NCBI RefSeq assembly: GCF_000293805.1
Contig: NZ_AMBZ01000005.1
Span: forward strand, 422,518 to 486,517
Origin: Paenibacillus alvei DSM 29
GTDB taxonomy: Bacteria; Bacillota; Bacilli; Paenibacillales; Paenibacillaceae
Reading direction: 5' to 3'
DNA length: 64,000 bases
The notes beneath the pieces are model-generated. The model made no database searches and was not told the DNA's origin. It saw only the letters and a list, made by a program, of their open reading frames with translations. A program made the position numbers and the translations under genes. How positions within the stretch are numbered: the first letter of the stretch is position 1; the number at the start of each line of letters is the position of its first letter. Of the stretch, positions 37,869 through 45,968 are shown piece after piece.

Positions 37869-38244
37869 TCTGTTCTTTGCTTATTTTATCAATGCCGCAG
37901 ATAATTTCTAACTCCTTCAAACTACTATCATTGTTATTAGCCGTTACCACATTGTGATTTGTTTTCTTAGCGAATTGAATGAACTCATGCATTTGCATCG
38001 AGTCTCGATAAAGTCTATCGTATGAGCTAACGATCAGCGTCCCATTTGGATTTTCATCCATGAATTTTCTTACATTCTCAAATTCCGGTCGCTCAGAATT
38101 AGCACTGAATCCGTGGTCTAAGAAAACTTCTTCGACTTTGTAACCGTGTTCAGTGGCATACTTTTTGCAGAGTTCCAGTTGGGCGTTGATATCCTGTTCC
38201 GTGGTTGCTGTACGGCAATACACTACAGCTTTTTTATCACTCAT
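37855..38244 (-). CDS. Serine recombinase catalytic domain only (resolvase/invertase type)
   Basis: 129 residues from ATG 38244, nine bases after GAGG. The N-terminal resolvase fold is clear: VVYCRTATTEQDINAQLELCKKYA (in place of the usual YxRvStxeQ), DHGFSANSERPEF and LIVSSYDRLYRDS. The catalytic Ser is replaced by Thr or Ala in the CRTATTEQ motif, so activity is doubtful. The C-terminal DNA-binding domain is missing; a separate small RHH-like gene lies 15 bases upstream. Not the phage's main integrase on size grounds. Confidence 0.72.
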   Translation of the reverse strand: MSDKKAVVYCRTATTEQDINAQLELCKKYATEHGYKVEEVFLDHGFSANSERPEFENVRKFMDENPNGTLIVSSYDRLYRDSMQMHEFIQFAKKTNHNVVTANNNDSSLKELEIICGIDKISKEQKASE

Positions 38245-38259
38245 TCGGATCAACCTCAC

Positions 38260-38451
38260 TTATTTTTGAATTGTTTCAATTATCTCTTCTACCTTTTGCT
38301 TTAATTCAGGCCGACTATCCATATATTCAAGAAACGCCTCTTCTAAAAGATCTTTTTGATCTCTACCCGTCACAAAGGCGGCTGTTCTTAGTCGTGTTAT
38401 AAAGTCTTCATTAAATCGAAATGCAGCAGGTTTGTTCGCCAACCGGATCAC
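38260..38451 (-). CDS. Small RHH-like DNA-binding protein
   Basis: 63 residues, GTG start overlapping the stop of the tiny hydrophobic peptide (GTGA). RFNEDFITRLRTAAFVTGRDQKDLLEEAFLEYM resembles a ribbon-helix-helix (CopG-type) domain with an extended helical tail. It precedes the recombinase gene by 15 bases and is probably co-transcribed. Confidence 0.55.
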   Translation of the reverse strand: MIRLANKPAAFRFNEDFITRLRTAAFVTGRDQKDLLEEAFLEYMDSRPELKQKVEEIIETIQK

Positions 38452-38546
38452 CTCTTTTTATTTTTTAAAGCTTGTAAAGCTGTAAACAAGGCAACCAGCG
38501 ACACAGCTAGTCCAATAACGGAGATGATAAGGGTAATGGTTTCCAT
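38448..38546 (-). CDS. Tiny hydrophobic peptide (holin-like toxin type)
   Basis: 32 residues: METITLIISVIGLAVSLVAL followed by FTALQALKNKKR, one membrane helix and a basic tail. This matches the small holin-like toxin group of type I toxin systems in shape. Its stop overlaps the next gene's GTG, and GGAGG lies at the right place upstream. Confidence 0.6.
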   Translation of the reverse strand: METITLIISVIGLAVSLVALFTALQALKNKKR

Positions 38547-38607
38547 TGGACGGCCTCCTTTACAATTTAGGTATGCAGAGGGTATGATAAGCGTAAGATG
38601 ATAGGGA

Positions 38608-38670
38608 GCAGGAGGGGACTTGCGTCCCCGCCTTGCTTGGTTCTTCGGCCTCTTACGTTCGCGGCGTAAG
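38608..38670. repeat. Two adjacent inverted repeats between the tiny peptides
   Basis: GCAGG-A-GGGGAC (38608-38619) pairs with GTCCCC-G-CCTTGC (38624-38636), and CTTACG (38652) with CGTAAG (to 38670). Both lie between the two small hydrophobic peptide genes and could be RNA structure or terminators. Tails are not T-rich. Confidence 0.55.
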
Positions 38671-38676
38671 GGGCTT

Positions 38677-38775
38677 TTACTTTAGACGGCGCTTATCTCG
38701 CGCTACTTGGTAATTGACCCAAGCAGTTGCAAGATTGACAACCGCCGTCAGGAAGAGAATAATTGCAATCCCCAT
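38677..38775 (-). CDS. Tiny membrane peptide, 32 residues
   Basis: MGIAIILFLTAVVNLATAWV followed by NYQVARDKRRLK: one helix plus a basic tail, start preceded by AAAGGAG. Similar in shape to the peptide 230 bases away, but the sequences are not alike. Confidence 0.55.
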   Translation of the reverse strand: MGIAIILFLTAVVNLATAWVNYQVARDKRRLK

Positions 38776-38886
38776 CTCTTACCTTCTCCTTTCCGGAGTG
38801 CTTAACACACCCTCTATTTAGTATAATATACCATTATCGTATTGCTGTCAATACGTTTTATGATAAAAAGAAACAGAGCCGCTAGG

Positions 38887-39111
38887 TTATTCCTTTGGCT
38901 CTGTTTTTTCTTCTGATACATGATCCAGTATTTCATCTAACCTGCAATCAAGTGCAATACAAAGCTTGTCTAGCGTTTCGAAATGAACCTGTTTTGCTCG
39001 ACCATGATACAGTTCCGTAACAGTGTTGCGAGCAAGCCCTGTCATATTAACGACATCTGAGATTTTCAATCGCTTTCGCCCCATAACCTCACTCAATTTG
39101 TTTGCGATCAT
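38887..39111 (-). CDS. XRE-family repressor-like protein
   Basis: 74 residues from ATG 39111 (MIANKLSEVMGRKRLKISDV) with AGAGGTGAG upstream. Helix-turn-helix: KISDVVNMTGLARNTVTELYHGRAKQVHFETLDKLCIALDC, the YozG/Cro-like small XRE class. Divergent from the gene at 39271 across a region with a repeated 13-base motif, so it is probably the repressor of that switch. Confidence 0.82.
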   Translation of the reverse strand: MIANKLSEVMGRKRLKISDVVNMTGLARNTVTELYHGRAKQVHFETLDKLCIALDCRLDEILDHVSEEKTEPKE

Positions 39112-39130
39112 GTGCTCACCTCTTTCCAAC

Positions 39131-39227
39131 ATAATAGCAATGGTGAACAAAATAATCAATAAGTTGAACATTTTTGTTGACTAGTTGATTAATATGTTCT
39201 ATATTATGTATAACAAGTTGAACATTT
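39131..39227. promoter_or_regulatory. Divergent promoters with repeated operator-like motif
   Basis: Minus-strand promoter TTGATT, 17-base spacer, TATTAT for the XRE gene (-10 at 39131-39136). Plus-strand promoter TTGACT (39177-39182), 17-base spacer, TATATT for the gene at 39271. AAGTTGAACATTT occurs at 39161-39173 and again at 39215-39227, one copy next to each promoter. Layout is that of a small phage lysogeny switch. Confidence 0.6.
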
Positions 39228-39270
39228 AAATCATCATGTTGATTATTGAAGTTGAAAGGGTGACGACGAT

Positions 39271-39480
39271 ATGAGGTTATTTTCGAGCCGAGAAAGCATC
39301 CAAGACTTTGTTGAATTGTTCCAAGAATACAAAAAAGACGGCAATTCATTAGAAATTGATGTCGTATACGTATTGACGCTTGCTTGGATTGAATCAATCT
39401 TGCTTTTGTGCAACATTGAAGACAATCAAAAATTTTACCGCATCAAAAACTTGATTGAAGCGTCAAGACTTAGCATTTAA
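39271..39480 (+). CDS. Small hypothetical phage protein
   Basis: 69 residues, helical with a hydrophobic centre (VVYVLTLAWIESILLLC), no known domain. AAAGGGTGA precedes the ATG. The first gene on the plus side of the divergent switch. A hairpin GGGCTGGG/CCCAGCCC follows at about 39503-39524. Confidence 0.6.
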   Translation: MRLFSSRESIQDFVELFQEYKKDGNSLEIDVVYVLTLAWIESILLLCNIEDNQKFYRIKNLIEASRLSI

Positions 39481-39630
39481 GCAAGGAGGCATTTCATGAC
39501 TTGGGCTGGGTAAAATCCCAGCCCTTCGGGGCGATGGTCGCGGATATCCGCTGAATAATTTTGTGATGGAAAGAGTGTTGTAGTGTAGTAACATATACTG
39601 TAAACAGATCAGTGCGAAGGAGTGTAGGAA

Positions 39631-39960
39631 ATGAAAATTGATGTTTATGAGGAACGTTTTGGAAGCAAGTTGGTTGCTATGTTGGTGGCAGACGATGGAT
39701 CTAAACGTGAATTGGTAAGATCAGAAATAGGCAATGATGATCTGCTGAATAGAATTGAGGCTATGAATTTATCACATCTGACAGTTACATTTCATTGGGC
39801 GGCTGATAAGTGTAAGGTGTGTGACGGTACTAAATCGTATGAGCTGGAACAAGGCGGGATTGTTACTCCTGTATCCTGCACTTATTGTGACGATGATGGT
39901 AATTGGTTGGGGATTGGAGACAAAGATGCTTGCAGTAATCAGCGACGGCAAAACAATTAA
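39631..39960 (+). CDS. Small zinc-ribbon-like hypothetical protein
   Basis: 109 residues. A beta-rich N-terminus precedes two Cys pairs (KCKVCDG and SCTYCDD), suggesting one metal-bound ribbon. GAAGGAG lies before the ATG. Function unknown. Confidence 0.6.
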   Translation: MKIDVYEERFGSKLVAMLVADDGSKRELVRSEIGNDDLLNRIEAMNLSHLTVTFHWAADKCKVCDGTKSYELEQGGIVTPVSCTYCDDDGNWLGIGDKDACSNQRRQNN

Positions 39961-39982
39961 ATTTGAGATAGCAGAGTAACCA

Positions 39983-40025
39983 AACACGAGCCGCAGGGAT
40001 GCCCTCCCATACAGCTCGTGTTTTT
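39983..40025 (+). terminator. Terminator between convergent phage genes
   Basis: AACACGAGC pairs with GCTCGTGTT then TTTG; it ends the plus-strand accessory genes just before the endolysin stop. Confidence 0.7.
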
Positions 40026-40162
40026 GTGTAGGCACAGCCTAACACGGTTCCACTGTACATCAATCTATATCATTTTGAAATACTAACCTTACGTTGAACT
40101 CTGTCCCAACTAGCAACCCGGTATCCCGCTGCCTCTACTACCTCTCTGACAGGGGCAATGGC

Positions 40163-41479
40163 TCATTCATTTACTACCTGTGTCCCAACAATCTTATTCC
40201 CGTTTACCGTCGCTATTTTCTTGATGTTGTCCCATACAAGTTTAGCACCTATTGCTTCGGCCATGTCTCGTATCGGCACTGTAACAAGCCCGTTCGCGAA
40301 AGTCCCGGAGGCAATTACTTTTCCATTCAATTCTACCGTTGCGGTTTCTCCTCTAGGTTTTGCGGTTGCAGGCTTTTCCACCGCTGCCACACCGCGCAAC
40401 TGCGCCAACTTATTTACCAAGTTCGTGCCATATGACGACGAGGGCGCCCACTTCGCACCCAATTCTTCCAATGTCTTCGCCGTACCATGCAGATATGCGA
40501 AGTGTCTAGGATCTGGTGTATCCTTTTTCGGGTATCCACTTGCGCCAGCGTACAAGGCCAAATGGTCAAGGTGGGCGGTAATCCCTTCTTTCCAATCTTT
40601 GAATCGTTTATGAGCTGATGCCTGGTAATCTCCACCTCCAGCGGTGATTTTCAGGCCACACGGGTTGTGATAGCTGGCGTCTATACCAGCTGCACTTTCC
40701 CCCTTTTTATAGAGGTACCCAGTTTCGTGTGCAAACTGCACATAGGCAATGGCTGGATCGATTCCGCCCCGAAGTGGCGCAAGCTGCCAGTATAGATCGG
40801 CCAGCTCTACAAATTCATCAGGCGCTTTATTCGCTTTTGCCCAAGCCTTAGCCTGCTCGACCGTAGCAGACGCCGCGCCTAAGATGTTCGTCCCTCTGGC
40901 TGCTGGCTGCTGCGCTTTTTTCGGCTGCAGCTTTAAGTAACGCGCCACGCCCGCGACGTGGCCGGATATAATCGCCTCAATAACTTCCGGACGCTTGAGC
41001 CGCGCCGCATCTGCCGCGACATCGACAAACAGGTTTTCTGTCAAGACTGCCGGCATGCGCGACTCGCGGCACATGTGCAGATCCTTTTTGCGCTGCCCTC
41101 GATCCTTAACACCGAACTGCTGTAGCCGGCTCATGATCTCTGAATGAATAGCATCTTGCAGCGCCGCCGTGGCTGCATCCTTTGTGCCGGAATATGTGTA
41201 TGACTCAAAGCCTCCTGCGCCGCCCCCGGCGTTACAGTGGACACTGATAAGCACATCAGCTCTAGCAGAATTGGCCTTGTCTGTCCGCTCTTTCAAGGAC
41301 AAGTAAACATCTGAAGAACGAGTAAGAAGGCATTTAACACCTTCATAATCACGCTCCAAGCGCCGCGCCGCTTCTGTGGCAACGCGTAGCGCAACGTCCT
41401 TTTCGACGACTCCATTTCCGCTGCCGCCTGGATCTTTACCGCCGTGGCCGCTATCCCATTCTACAACAACCTCAGTCAT
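40163..41479 (-). CDS. Endolysin: amidase plus glucosaminidase plus copper-amine-oxidase-like domain
   Basis: About 438 residues. N-terminal Amidase_3 domain (residues ~1-180) has WDSGHGGKDPG with the zinc His, SVHCNAGGGAGGFESY and LTENLFVDVAADAA with the catalytic Glu. Residues ~200-350 form a glucosaminidase-like domain (YVQFAHETGYLYKKGESAAG, NPCGLKI). The last ~60 residues (VTVPIRDMAEAIGAKLVWDN) match the repeat seen at the N-terminus of copper amine oxidases and used as a cell-wall module in Paenibacillus. Start at ATG 41479. Two peptidoglycan activities in one lysin are inferred from motifs. Confidence 0.85.
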   Translation of the reverse strand: MTEVVVEWDSGHGGKDPGGSGNGVVEKDVALRVATEAARRLERDYEGVKCLLTRSSDVYLSLKERTDKANSARADVLISVHCNAGGGAGGFESYTYSGTKDAATAALQDAIHSEIMSRLQQFGVKDRGQRKKDLHMCRESRMPAVLTENLFVDVAADAARLKRPEVIEAIISGHVAGVARYLKLQPKKAQQPAARGTNILGAASATVEQAKAWAKANKAPDEFVELADLYWQLAPLRGGIDPAIAYVQFAHETGYLYKKGESAAGIDASYHNPCGLKITAGGGDYQASAHKRFKDWKEGITAHLDHLALYAGASGYPKKDTPDPRHFAYLHGTAKTLEELGAKWAPSSSYGTNLVNKLAQLRGVAAVEKPATAKPRGETATVELNGKVIASGTFANGLVTVPIRDMAEAIGAKLVWDNIKKIATVNGNKIVGTQVVNE

Positions 41480-41750
41480 TCTTAGCACCACCCTTCTTTG
41501 CTTGCTTCACTGTTTGATGCCCAAATACAGCAACAGCACCACACAAAATACCCTGAATTACAGATTCAGCACTAAGCCCAAGGATCGATGTAGTAAATAC
41601 AATTGCAATCGCTGTTACGAAAAAGATAATTGTCCAGTCTGGTACCAACGGCGTATGTTTCAAAGCAAATCCAATCACCCAACATGCAGCAACAACAACG
41701 ATTAATGCAGGATTAATCAGTTCAAAAATCATGTTCCATTCTATAGGCAT
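41472..41750 (-). CDS. Phage holin
   Basis: 92 residues with three hydrophobic helices (IFELINPALIVVVAACWVIG, IIFFVTAIAIVFTTSIL, IQGILCGAVAVFGH) and a basic tail (KQAKKGGAKND), the Phage_holin_5-type layout. Overlaps the endolysin start by eight bases. Confidence 0.8.
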   Translation of the reverse strand: MPIEWNMIFELINPALIVVVAACWVIGFALKHTPLVPDWTIIFFVTAIAIVFTTSILGLSAESVIQGILCGAVAVFGHQTVKQAKKGGAKND

Positions 41751-41763
41751 AGTTAAGTACCTC

Positions 41764-42015
41764 CTAAGTTAATTTAATTGCTGCGACGATTACCGCTACC
41801 ACAATGCCAATAAATGACCCAGTAACGGTACGCCACAACCACTTTTGATTGTCTTCGATTTTGTTCAGGCGGTGATGAGCTGAATCAGCAGAACTTAACG
41901 CTTTAATCGCCATATCTCTGCCATTAATAGCGTCATCCAATTTTTCCTCTATACCGTCGATTTTTGTTTCAACCCGTGTTAGTCGCTGCAATGTTTCAAG
42001 CTGTGGATCGGGCAT
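41764..42015 (-). CDS. Hemolysin XhlA family protein
   Basis: 83 residues from ATG 42015, preceded by AAAGGATG. A coiled coil (LETLQRLTRVETKIDGIEEKLD) ends in one C-terminal membrane helix (GSFIGIVVAVIVAAIKLT), the XhlA pattern. Works with holin and lysin in Bacillus-type lysis cassettes. Confidence 0.85.
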   Translation of the reverse strand: MPDPQLETLQRLTRVETKIDGIEEKLDDAINGRDMAIKALSSADSAHHRLNKIEDNQKWLWRTVTGSFIGIVVAVIVAAIKLT

Positions 42016-42041
42016 GTCTTCACATCCTTTGTAATAAAATA

Positions 42042-42063
42042 GCCCCCACGCTGCCGTGAGGGC
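42042..42063 (-). terminator. Terminator between XkdX and XhlA
   Basis: GCCCTCACG pairs with CGTGGGGGC then TATTTTATT on the minus strand, separating tail from lysis genes. Confidence 0.75.
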
Positions 42064-42094
42064 ATAAAAATGGCACCACCTATGCGGTAGCGCC

Positions 42095-42250
42095 TTATTT
42101 TTTCGAATATTCGTCTCCAGTGATGTCCTGATATTGCTCTGGCGTAATCTTGCCATACTCGCAAAACTTGCCGATATACAGCGGATCTTTCAAATCCTTT
42201 TTGTAAATCCCCATGTCGTAGTAGCGTTTAATCGTTGCGAACCAATCCAT
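42095..42250 (-). CDS. XkdX family protein
   Basis: 51 residues: MDWFATIKRYYDMGIYKKDL then DPLYIGKFCEYGKITPEQYQ, the XkdX signature. It lies directly downstream of the coiled-coil gene at 42252. Such small proteins sit between tail fibre and lysis genes in Bacillus phages. Confidence 0.9.
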   Translation of the reverse strand: MDWFATIKRYYDMGIYKKDLKDPLYIGKFCEYGKITPEQYQDITGDEYSKK

Positions 42251-42251
42251 C

Positions 42252-42617
42252 TTAGATCACTCCTTTTTCAGCTAATTGTAATAGCAATGTTGCGTGGTCT
42301 TGCGTGAGCTGCTGGCTTGACGAGTCAATGCCTGCCACCTGCAGCAGCAGCGCCGCATTTTCCTTTTTCAGATTTTCGTTTTCTTTTTGGAGATCCTGAA
42401 CACGGTTTTCGATGGTGTCAGGCTTTTCATAGTCATAAAAGAGCTGCGCCTTTTTAACATCTACCTTTAGAACTGGAACCATTCCAGAAATGTTAATCGG
42501 TTGCGGCATCTCTCCCTCAATTTCGATTCCCAGCGCTTCCATTTGTTTGGGCGTAGGATTAAAATATAACGTCTCGACGCTCAATCCTTCGGATGTTTCT
42601 TTGTACACTACGTACAT
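42252..42617 (-). CDS. Coiled-coil phage protein upstream of XkdX
   Basis: 121 residues: an N-terminal beta segment and, from residue ~65, a leucine-rich coiled coil (NRVQDLQKENENLKKENAALLLQ). Position, between the tail fibre and XkdX, is shared by many Paenibacillus phages. Role unknown, possibly fibre assembly. Confidence 0.7.
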   Translation of the reverse strand: MYVVYKETSEGLSVETLYFNPTPKQMEALGIEIEGEMPQPINISGMVPVLKVDVKKAQLFYDYEKPDTIENRVQDLQKENENLKKENAALLLQVAGIDSSSQQLTQDHATLLLQLAEKGVI

Positions 42618-42684
42618 GTTATCCCTCCTTTATGCATATTGTAACAAACAGAAACCCCGTGCCCCTACTACATCGCTCTTCCCC

Positions 42685-44001
42685 CTATGCCGTTGCAACT
42701 ATGTGCATCTCTTGCCCAGCAATATGAGAGCTTTGGCCAACTGGCATTATGAAACCGTCACCCGTGATAGTCGGGCTTATAGTAGAGCCGTTTACAGGAG
42801 GTAGATGATCTGCATGAACCGCTTCTAAAGGGGTGTAGATAGATGTTTCCGTGTAGACAAAACTACTTCTATTCCCGTCATATGCGCTTCTGAATTGCGG
42901 CGCGTAGTTGCCACCAGACCAAAAGTCTATCGCGATGAATTTGGCGCGAAAACCCAAGCCAGTAACTATTACATAATATTCTGGTCTGCCGCTATTTTTA
43001 TCTACCAAGAAATACGTGTAGTCGGACGATGCTAATTGAATGATGATCGCGCTTGTACGAATCTGTCCAATCTTCCACTCTAATGTCCCCCATTCATCGG
43101 CTGCGGATGCTGGAACCCCCTTGGCGTTGATTGCACCCGCGATTCTACCTCTCCACTCAACGCCAGATTGAAAAGCCTCATTCGCTTTGTCCATTGCCGC
43201 CTTAACAGCACTTTCTGTTGCAGCTACATTCGTCCGAGTGCCGCTCGTTGCTGTGGATAGCTGTACAATTCCAGCAGCCGATACAGACGCACCCGGTAAT
43301 CGATCGGCTGCCATAGTACCAGTTGTAATATCGCTTGCATCGTGTTTGTGTGATCCTGCAGCCTTACTGTTCCAATCATCCCGTTCGGCTGCTGTAATGT
43401 GCTTCGTCATGTCTTGGACGTGCGCGTTAAGGTCTGTTTTTTTAGCAGCTCCGATCGAATCCGGCGTAATCTTGGTCAAGTCGATGTCCGCGACTTTCTG
43501 ATCGGTGTATACCTTTGCCCTTGCTTCCGCCGCATCTAAATCATCATGTGATGCCCACACAAGGGATTCGTCTATCCCAGCTGTTACATTGGAAGCATTA
43601 CCAACGATCGTACTAATGTCGATCGGCTCCTCGATGATGTTTGATCCGCCTTTTGCGGGGATGTAATCAGCCGTCTCACCAGCATTCCCGTAGCAGTAAA
43701 GGATTTCACCGACATCAGGATCTTGAGCGAAAATACCGATCTCACGGAGGTAAAAGCCATTTGTTACGTTTTGATTTGACAATACAGTTCCAACTACCGC
43801 TCGCCCTCCTGGGCGAGTTTGTAGCTTTAAAACGGGTAGCGTCAAAACTGGATTAATCAATCCGGTAAGGTCTGAAATTGGTCGCCCTCCAAGCTGACCG
43901 TCTCCAACACGGAAACGAGTATAGCGCAACTCTGCACCTGTCTGCGCTTTGGCTTGAAGTGCCTTCCCCTTGTTGGTGATCATAAATGTAAAAGCACCCA
44001 A
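42685..44001 (-). CDS. Phage tail fibre protein
   Basis: 438 residues. The N-terminal ~150 residues are a DUF3751/tail-fibre N-domain (TGLINPVLTLPVLKLQTRPG, NGFYLREIGIFAQDPDVGEILY). Then helical repeats containing AHVQDMTKHITAAERDDWNSKA (the tail-fibre collar-like segment), GIVQLS and a C-terminal beta domain that should bind the host surface. Downstream of gpI, as in P2-like tails. Confidence 0.88.
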   Translation of the reverse strand: MGAFTFMITNKGKALQAKAQTGAELRYTRFRVGDGQLGGRPISDLTGLINPVLTLPVLKLQTRPGGRAVVGTVLSNQNVTNGFYLREIGIFAQDPDVGEILYCYGNAGETADYIPAKGGSNIIEEPIDISTIVGNASNVTAGIDESLVWASHDDLDAAEARAKVYTDQKVADIDLTKITPDSIGAAKKTDLNAHVQDMTKHITAAERDDWNSKAAGSHKHDASDITTGTMAADRLPGASVSAAGIVQLSTATSGTRTNVAATESAVKAAMDKANEAFQSGVEWRGRIAGAINAKGVPASAADEWGTLEWKIGQIRTSAIIIQLASSDYTYFLVDKNSGRPEYYVIVTGLGFRAKFIAIDFWSGGNYAPQFRSAYDGNRSSFVYTETSIYTPLEAVHADHLPPVNGSTISPTITGDGFIMPVGQSSHIAGQEMHIVATA

Positions 44002-44004
44002 TGC

Positions 44005-44583
44005 TTACACCACCTGTTCAATAAATAGTCGTTTCCCTGAGTGATATACGAATCCAAAATTAAGATCCATTGTCCCATTCCTGGTCAACTCGATTTTTTC
44101 AAGCCAGCTGCGCGTATTCTTGACCGAGTTAATAGCTGCAAGAAGCTCCTGCGCCCTCTCATTTGTCGCAGCTGGATCGGATGTTGATACTTTGAAGTAA
44201 CCTGGCTTGCCTCCGTACTCATACCATTCCTCTACACGACCACTGCCGAATATAGTTGTAACAAGTTCGTTCACCGCCGATGGCGTGCCTTTTCGCTTAT
44301 GCCAGGCTAAGCTATTTTTAACGAGCTCCCGCTTTTGTTCGATGGGAAGTTCCGGATCGTAGAAGTCAACATGAAACTGGTATGCGAGCTCGTCCACCCA
44401 TTGCTCATTTAGTTGGTCTATATGGTGGAGTATCGCTACGGATGGCATGAGCTGCGTTACTTGCTGCAACTCTGCGTCGATTGCTTCGGCTGCTGCACGC
44501 ACATTTTCATCCTCCTGTAGATTCGGAGGAACCAAGTCTATAAGCCGGATCTGCCCGATATTAATCATCCTCAATCCCTCCAT
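44005..44583 (-). CDS. Phage tail protein I (P2 gpI family)
   Basis: About 187 residues from ATG 44568, seven bases after GGAGGG; an in-frame start at 44583 is less likely. Family blocks LIDLVPPNLQEDENVRAAAEAID, LDELAYQFHVDFYDPELPIEQK-like and WHKRKGTPSAVNELV are clear. Baseplate component linking fibre and spike. Confidence 0.9.
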   Translation of the reverse strand: MEGLRMINIGQIRLIDLVPPNLQEDENVRAAAEAIDAELQQVTQLMPSVAILHHIDQLNEQWVDELAYQFHVDFYDPELPIEQKRELVKNSLAWHKRKGTPSAVNELVTTIFGSGRVEEWYEYGGKPGYFKVSTSDPAATNERAQELLAAINSVKNTRSWLEKIELTRNGTMDLNFGFVYHSGKRLFIEQVV

Positions 44584-45679
44584 ACGTCACTTTTGGCGCG
44601 GTGGCAATGGCGACCTGAGTTTTTTCAATGACTGTATATGCTGGCGAGGTGACGGCTACACGTCTAGCTCCGGCATTCATGGCTAAACGGATAAGTTCCG
44701 ATGGATTAATATCGCGACCTATGCGCGCTTTTTGCCATTGAATGTATGTCGTGACGGCCTGTTGTACTCGGTTCTGAATACTCGCAGCGTCCGTAGCGTT
44801 GAGGCTGTCGATCCAGTACGTCATGTCGATGTCATAGCTGACAGCATCCGGCGCAAGCACCGTCACCTTGTCCGTCAACGGCCTGATCCGGTCGCTGTTA
44901 CAAGTGGCGTGCACTGCCTGAAGGATGTCCGATGACGGCAGCTCACCGTCCCGCATAAGCACGCGGATTTCTACCTCTGCTGGAGCAGGCGACCATACCA
45001 AGACATCCATGATGTCCTTGTTTGCTGATCTCGCCCAATATTGATACGCTCCAGTAGGACCGGCAACTGAGAAACGTTCTGGCGATGTGTATATGCGCTC
45101 ACGATAGTGGTCGTCATCTTCTCGATCTGTGCCGCCTGCGCTGGTAGTTAAGTTCTTCACTTGATCGATCCAAGGTAGCGGATCAACGAGTGTTGATATC
45201 TGACCTGGGATAAAACCATTGCCACCCTGTCCAGGAGTCAGGCAGCGGCATGAAAGATCGATGTGCAGAGCCCCCGGTTTTATTTCACCAACATTGCTCG
45301 TTGCAAAAAATATTTCACTACCTGGGCTCACACGCGTACCTGCAGGAATCAATACCGCCTCTGCCAGCGGAACGGACAAATGAAAGCGAACGGTTGTCAG
45401 TGCCGGAGAAGCTGCAAGGCGCTCCGTCTCGACCATCGCGCCAAGGTGATCCAGGTAATCGCCCTGAGCGTAGCGAAGAAGGTTTTGCTTGGCGGTCTGA
45501 TTTATCACCACTCGCTGTTGCACAATGATCTGAGCGATGCTCAAAAGAAAGAGGCGCACCGGATCCGCAGGGTACAGCTTGCGGTTAGTGATCGCCTCAT
45601 ACGTAGTTATCATGTTTTGCACGGTTTTGTTGACGTCAGAATCAACAAACTGTATATCAGGAAGGTCATTCAGTGCCAA
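44561..45679 (-). CDS. Baseplate J family protein (P2 gpJ)
   Basis: 372 residues. Baseplate_J domain blocks include YLDHLGAMVETERLAASPALTT, PAGTRVSPGSEIFFAT, DREDDDHYRERIYTSPERFSVAGPTGAY and VQQAVTTYIQWQKARIGRDINPSEL. Wedge protein of the contractile-tail baseplate. Overlaps gpI by a few bases. Confidence 0.93.
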   Translation of the reverse strand: MALNDLPDIQFVDSDVNKTVQNMITTYEAITNRKLYPADPVRLFLLSIAQIIVQQRVVINQTAKQNLLRYAQGDYLDHLGAMVETERLAASPALTTVRFHLSVPLAEAVLIPAGTRVSPGSEIFFATSNVGEIKPGALHIDLSCRCLTPGQGGNGFIPGQISTLVDPLPWIDQVKNLTTSAGGTDREDDDHYRERIYTSPERFSVAGPTGAYQYWARSANKDIMDVLVWSPAPAEVEIRVLMRDGELPSSDILQAVHATCNSDRIRPLTDKVTVLAPDAVSYDIDMTYWIDSLNATDAASIQNRVQQAVTTYIQWQKARIGRDINPSELIRLAMNAGARRVAVTSPAYTVIEKTQVAIATAPKVTYGGIEDD

Positions 45680-45968
45680 CGTCTTTCCCCTCCTCTACTA
45701 TGTTGTAATCCACCAGTGGAAATGCTTTTCCGTTCTCTCCAGTCTTTACAATTACCTTTGTGACCTCTACTCGTGGCTCACATTCCTGAATAGCTTCGGT
45801 CACTCGGATCGCAAGCTGCGATTCCAAGAATGGCACAGGCACATCCTGCGGAGTATCAAGTCCAAAATTGCGGAACAAAGGAACAGTACCCAGAACGGTA
45901 TCGATTATGCATTTTACATTCTGCTCTATTTCTTCAGCTCGTGTGGCTGGATGAAAGTTCGCCTTCAT
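45666..45968 (-). CDS. GPW/gp25 family baseplate protein
   Basis: 100 residues: EEIEQNVKCIIDTVLGTVPLFRNFGLDT and IQECEPRVEVTKVIV are the gp25 lysozyme-like wedge family signature (non-lytic). Overlaps gpJ and gpU by four or more bases. Confidence 0.9.
   Translation of the reverse strand: MKANFHPATRAEEIEQNVKCIIDTVLGTVPLFRNFGLDTPQDVPVPFLESQLAIRVTEAIQECEPRVEVTKVIVKTGENGKAFPLVDYNIVEEGKDVGTE

Noticed and set aside
37855..38244. Phage integrase
   Set aside because: Too short, no DNA-binding domain and an altered nucleophile motif; the main integrase is expected outside the window.
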